The notes beneath the pieces were generated by a model. The model saw nothing but the letters and a program-made list of their open reading frames with translations, had not been told where the DNA came from and did not search any database. Of a DNA stretch of 16,401 bases, positions 14,416 through 16,401 are shown piece by piece (within the stretch, counting starts at the first letter, position 1; each line of letters starts with the position of its first letter). A program made the position numbers and the translations under genes. This stretch comes from CAZUNO01 sp964621445 [NCBI: Candidatus Hadarchaeota archaeon] (lineage in GTDB: Archaea; CAYQAE01; CAYVLA01): positions 1 through 16,401 of the forward strand of contig CAZUNO010000038.1 in NCBI GenBank assembly GCA_964621445.1. The letters run 5' to 3'.

Positions 14416-15648
14416 TTGCAACCAAACCTACTCCTGATCATGGTGGACTCCCTGCGCCCTGACTTCCTGGGCCAGACAAAGAATTCTCGCAAGGTAACCC
14501 CCTGCATCGATTCGCTTGCCCAAGCCGGTGTCTTCATGGAGAACGCCTTCTGTCCCATGCCCTCTAGTGCTCCATCCAGGGCAACCATATTCACCGGCAG
14601 ATTCCCCCATTCCCACGGCGTTAAGGTGAACGACCTGCCCCTGCCGGCCCGGGAAACCACCCTAGCCCAGATACTGGACGAGGCAGGATACACCACGGCT
14701 GCGGCGCCAAAGCTAGATGAGGGTTTCGAGAAGGGATTCCAGCATACGGACATATTTGACGCCTACCGGAACAACCGAGAGGCCGGACACCACCAGGAGG
14801 AGAGCACCCTCATAACCGACGCCGCCATAGAATGGATACAGGGCGGCGGAGAGCCCTGGTTCCTGTGGTTGGACTACGAATCAATACACGAGCCCTGGCG
14901 ACCGCCCGAACGCTTCCGGTCACTGTTCGATGAATCCTACCAGGGAGACGACCTTGACAGCCCCAAGATGTACCAGCCCGGCCTATCCCATAAAGACCTG
15001 CTCCATATCCGCTCCCTGTACCGGGCAGAGGTAGCAATGATGGACGAGAACATCGGGCGGTTGTTGAAAACGCTGGAGAGAGCCGATCTGAGAAAATCAA
15101 CCATTGTGATCCTGCTCAGCGACCACGGGGTCTTCCTGGGCGAACACCAGTTCTTCAAGAAGCCCCCCTTCCTCTACGATCCACTCATTAAATCCACCCT
15201 GATATTCTCCTGGCCCGGGGAACTGGCATCCGGTCTGCGTGTGGACTCCCTGGCCCAAATGGTGGACGTATTACCCACCATACTCAGTATCCTCGACCTC
15301 CCGGCACCCGAGGAATGCCAGGGGCGCATCCTAGGTCCCATTTTAGATGATGGATGTGAGACTAACCACGAGATCTTCGTTGAGTTCTGCGAATACAAAG
15401 GAACCGCCGTCAAGGCCGTCCGTAACCGGAGATGGAAGCTAATCCATCATCGGTCAGTGGGAGACATACCCTGGGCAGGGGATTACTCCCCCGGAGAGGT
15501 TTTCGAGAAGGCAGGTCTGGAAAGAGATATGCTATTCGATCTCTCCAGGGATCCTCACGAGGAAATCAACGTTCTCAGTGAAAATCCCCATATCGGCGAA
15601 AAGATGCGAACCTCCCTATTGGACTGGATGATCGATAACGAAGGCTAA
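14416..15648 (+). CDS. Sulfatase, Ser-type, without signal peptide
   Basis: 410 residues from TTG 14416, with GAGGATGAG at 14402-14410 as ribosome site; the ATG inside that site is out of frame. The fold markers are LLLIMVDSLRPD with D11, catalytic motif S51-A-P-S-R55, TGRFPHSHG, H158 in SIHEPW, D236-H237 in SDHGVFLGEH, and K248-K249. The motif has serine where the first sulfatase has cysteine. Ser-type sulfatases need a radical-SAM maturase (anSME) to make formylglycine, and none is visible in this window. The GKxH motif of the first sulfatase is not apparent; APKLDEG occupies that place, so specificity should differ. No leader peptide is present, so it should be cytoplasmic. It lies 115 bases before the fucose-isomerase-like gene on the same strand, consistent with desulfation of a sugar before isomerisation. 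A related phosphodiesterase role cannot be excluded. Confidence 0.87.
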   Translation: MQPNLLLIMVDSLRPDFLGQTKNSRKVTPCIDSLAQAGVFMENAFCPMPSSAPSRATIFTGRFPHSHGVKVNDLPLPARETTLAQILDEAGYTTAAAPKLDEGFEKGFQHTDIFDAYRNNREAGHHQEESTLITDAAIEWIQGGGEPWFLWLDYESIHEPWRPPERFRSLFDESYQGDDLDSPKMYQPGLSHKDLLHIRSLYRAEVAMMDENIGRLLKTLERADLRKSTIVILLSDHGVFLGEHQFFKKPPFLYDPLIKSTLIFSWPGELASGLRVDSLAQMVDVLPTILSILDLPAPEECQGRILGPILDDGCETNHEIFVEFCEYKGTAVKAVRNRRWKLIHHRSVGDIPWAGDYSPGEVFEKAGLERDMLFDLSRDPHEEINVLSENPHIGEKMRTSLLDWMIDNEG

Positions 15649-15694
15649 ACCCGTCCAAATTTATCCGCCGCCCCAAAGCCATCACGGTCAAAAC

Positions 15695-15759
15695 AAGGGT
15701 GTTCCACATTTAAGTACCGGTGCCCAGCATTTAATGGCAGTTCCCCCGTAAGGGTGTTC
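15695..15759 (+). promoter_or_regulatory. Direct repeats and A/T boxes before the isomerase-like gene
   Basis: AAGGGTGTTC occurs at 15695-15704 and 15750-15759, exactly 55 bases apart, and CATTTAA occurs twice between them. The second CATTTAA, near 15732, is about 32 bases before the ATG and could be the TATA box. The second AAGGGTGTTC sits four bases before the ATG, so its GGGTG may double as a weak ribosome site. Confidence 0.3.
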
Positions 15760-15763
15760 TTTC

Positions 15764-16401
15764 ATGAAGGAAAACAAGACCTGTTTTGCGTTGCTCTTCG
15801 GTAACCGCGGCTTCTTCCCCGGGTCCCTCATAGCGGAGGCCAGGGACGAGATCTCGAGCATGCTCCGGGAGTGGGGCCACGAGGTGACCATGCTACCCGA
15901 GGATGCCACCCGGTTCGGCGCCGTGGAGACCCCCGAGGAGGGAGATGTCTTCGCCGATCTCTACCAGGAAAACGAGGACCGGTGCGGGGGCATCATCATC
16001 AGCCTACCAAACTTCGGGGACGAGACCGGCACCCTATCCGCGGTCAAGGACGCCGATATACCCCTTCTGATCCATGCCTACCCCGACGATCTGGACAAGA
16101 TGGCCCCCGACCTCAGGCGGGACGCGTTCTGCGGCAAGCTCTCCATCATGGACGTTCTACGCCAGAACGGGGTCCGTTTCACCGCCCTCAAGCCCCATGT
16201 GGTCAGCCCCCAGGACGAAAGATTCAAGGAGAACATCGATCACTTCGACAGGGTTTGCAGGGTCACTAGTGGGATGAAGGACCTGGTAATCGGGGCCGTC
16301 GGCGCCCGGACCACCCCCTTCAAAACGGTCAGGGTGGACGAAATCGCCCTCCAGAAGCGGGGGATCACCGTCGAGACCTATGACCTCTCCCGGATAATTG
16401 A
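15764..16401 (+). CDS. L-fucose/L-arabinose isomerase-like protein, N-terminal 212 residues
   Basis: The frame is open from ATG 15764 to the window edge. The sequence has Rossmann-like openings (FALLFGNRGFFPGSLIAEAR), an ATRFGAVETPEEG segment (48-60), IIISLPNFGDETG (77-89), HAYPDDLDKMAPDLRRDAFCGK (104-125), and IGAVGARTTPFKTVR (176-190). These match my memory of the L-fucose isomerase superfamily N-terminal domains, whose members are usually near 480-500 residues, so more than half should lie beyond the window. Members interconvert aldoses and ketoses such as L-fucose and L-fuculose. The metal-binding catalytic residues are in the missing part, so activity cannot be judged. It is cytoplasmic, and its position after the Ser-type sulfatase supports a sugar-catabolic role. 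Some members of this superfamily have unassigned roles. Confidence 0.8.
   Translation, partial: MKENKTCFALLFGNRGFFPGSLIAEARDEISSMLREWGHEVTMLPEDATRFGAVETPEEGDVFADLYQENEDRCGGIIISLPNFGDETGTLSAVKDADIPLLIHAYPDDLDKMAPDLRRDAFCGKLSIMDVLRQNGVRFTALKPHVVSPQDERFKENIDHFDRVCRVTSGMKDLVIGAVGARTTPFKTVRVDEIALQKRGITVETYDLSRII

Overview
The window looks like a gene-sparse accessory stretch from an uncultured archaeon, possibly of the Thermoproteota/Bathyarchaeia kind, though the lineage is only a guess. The signs are: AT-rich TATA-like boxes about 25-30 nt upstream of several start codons, GGTGAT or GGAGAGGAG ribosome sites, frequent TTG and GTG starts, heavy use of AGG for arginine, a small ribbon-helix-helix protein of an archaeal type, and exported proteins with a single C-terminal membrane anchor. 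No rRNA, tRNA, CRISPR array, transposase or integrase was recognised.

Layout. At 1-175 (-) is the start of a small exported protein. At 622-1407 (+) is a conserved-looking but probably broken gene with an in-frame TAG, and at 1770-2015 (+) an orphan antitoxin-like ribbon-helix-helix protein. From 2109 to about 12150 the window is dominated by one paralogous family. Each member has a signal peptide, an extracytoplasmic domain that resembles a non-catalytic class I glutamine-amidotransferase fold, a helical stalk, and a C-terminal membrane helix with a basic tail. There are four near-complete copies: A 2109-3344/3365 (-), B 3972-5298 (+, frameshifted at a run of seven G), C 6919-8175/8202 (-) and D 10634-11908/11920 (-). 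At least three decayed pieces also remain: E 3775-3895, F 8221-8394 and H 12058-12150, all minus strand. A, D, E and F belong to one subtype, and B and C to another.

Interleaved with this family are enzymes that look suited to modified glycans or other carbohydrate esters: a Cys-type sulfatase (5405-6730, -), an alpha/beta hydrolase (8547-9344, +), a BNR-repeat sialidase-like protein (9386-10516, -), an exported calcineurin-like phosphoesterase with extra beta domains (12294-14099, +), a Ser-type sulfatase (14416-15648, +), and the N-terminal 212 residues of an L-fucose/L-arabinose isomerase-like protein running off the end (15764-16401, +).

Taken together the locus reads as a carbohydrate-use island. 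Surface-anchored A-D proteins and the secreted phosphoesterase would act outside. The sulfatases, sialidase-like protein, esterase and isomerase-like protein lack signal peptides and would act inside on imported fragments. The link between the anchored family and the enzymes is inferred from context only. The most striking structural point is that F (an N-terminal piece) and E (a C-terminal piece) lie in the right order and orientation to be the two ends of one lost A-type gene whose middle is now occupied by the B / sulfatase / C block.
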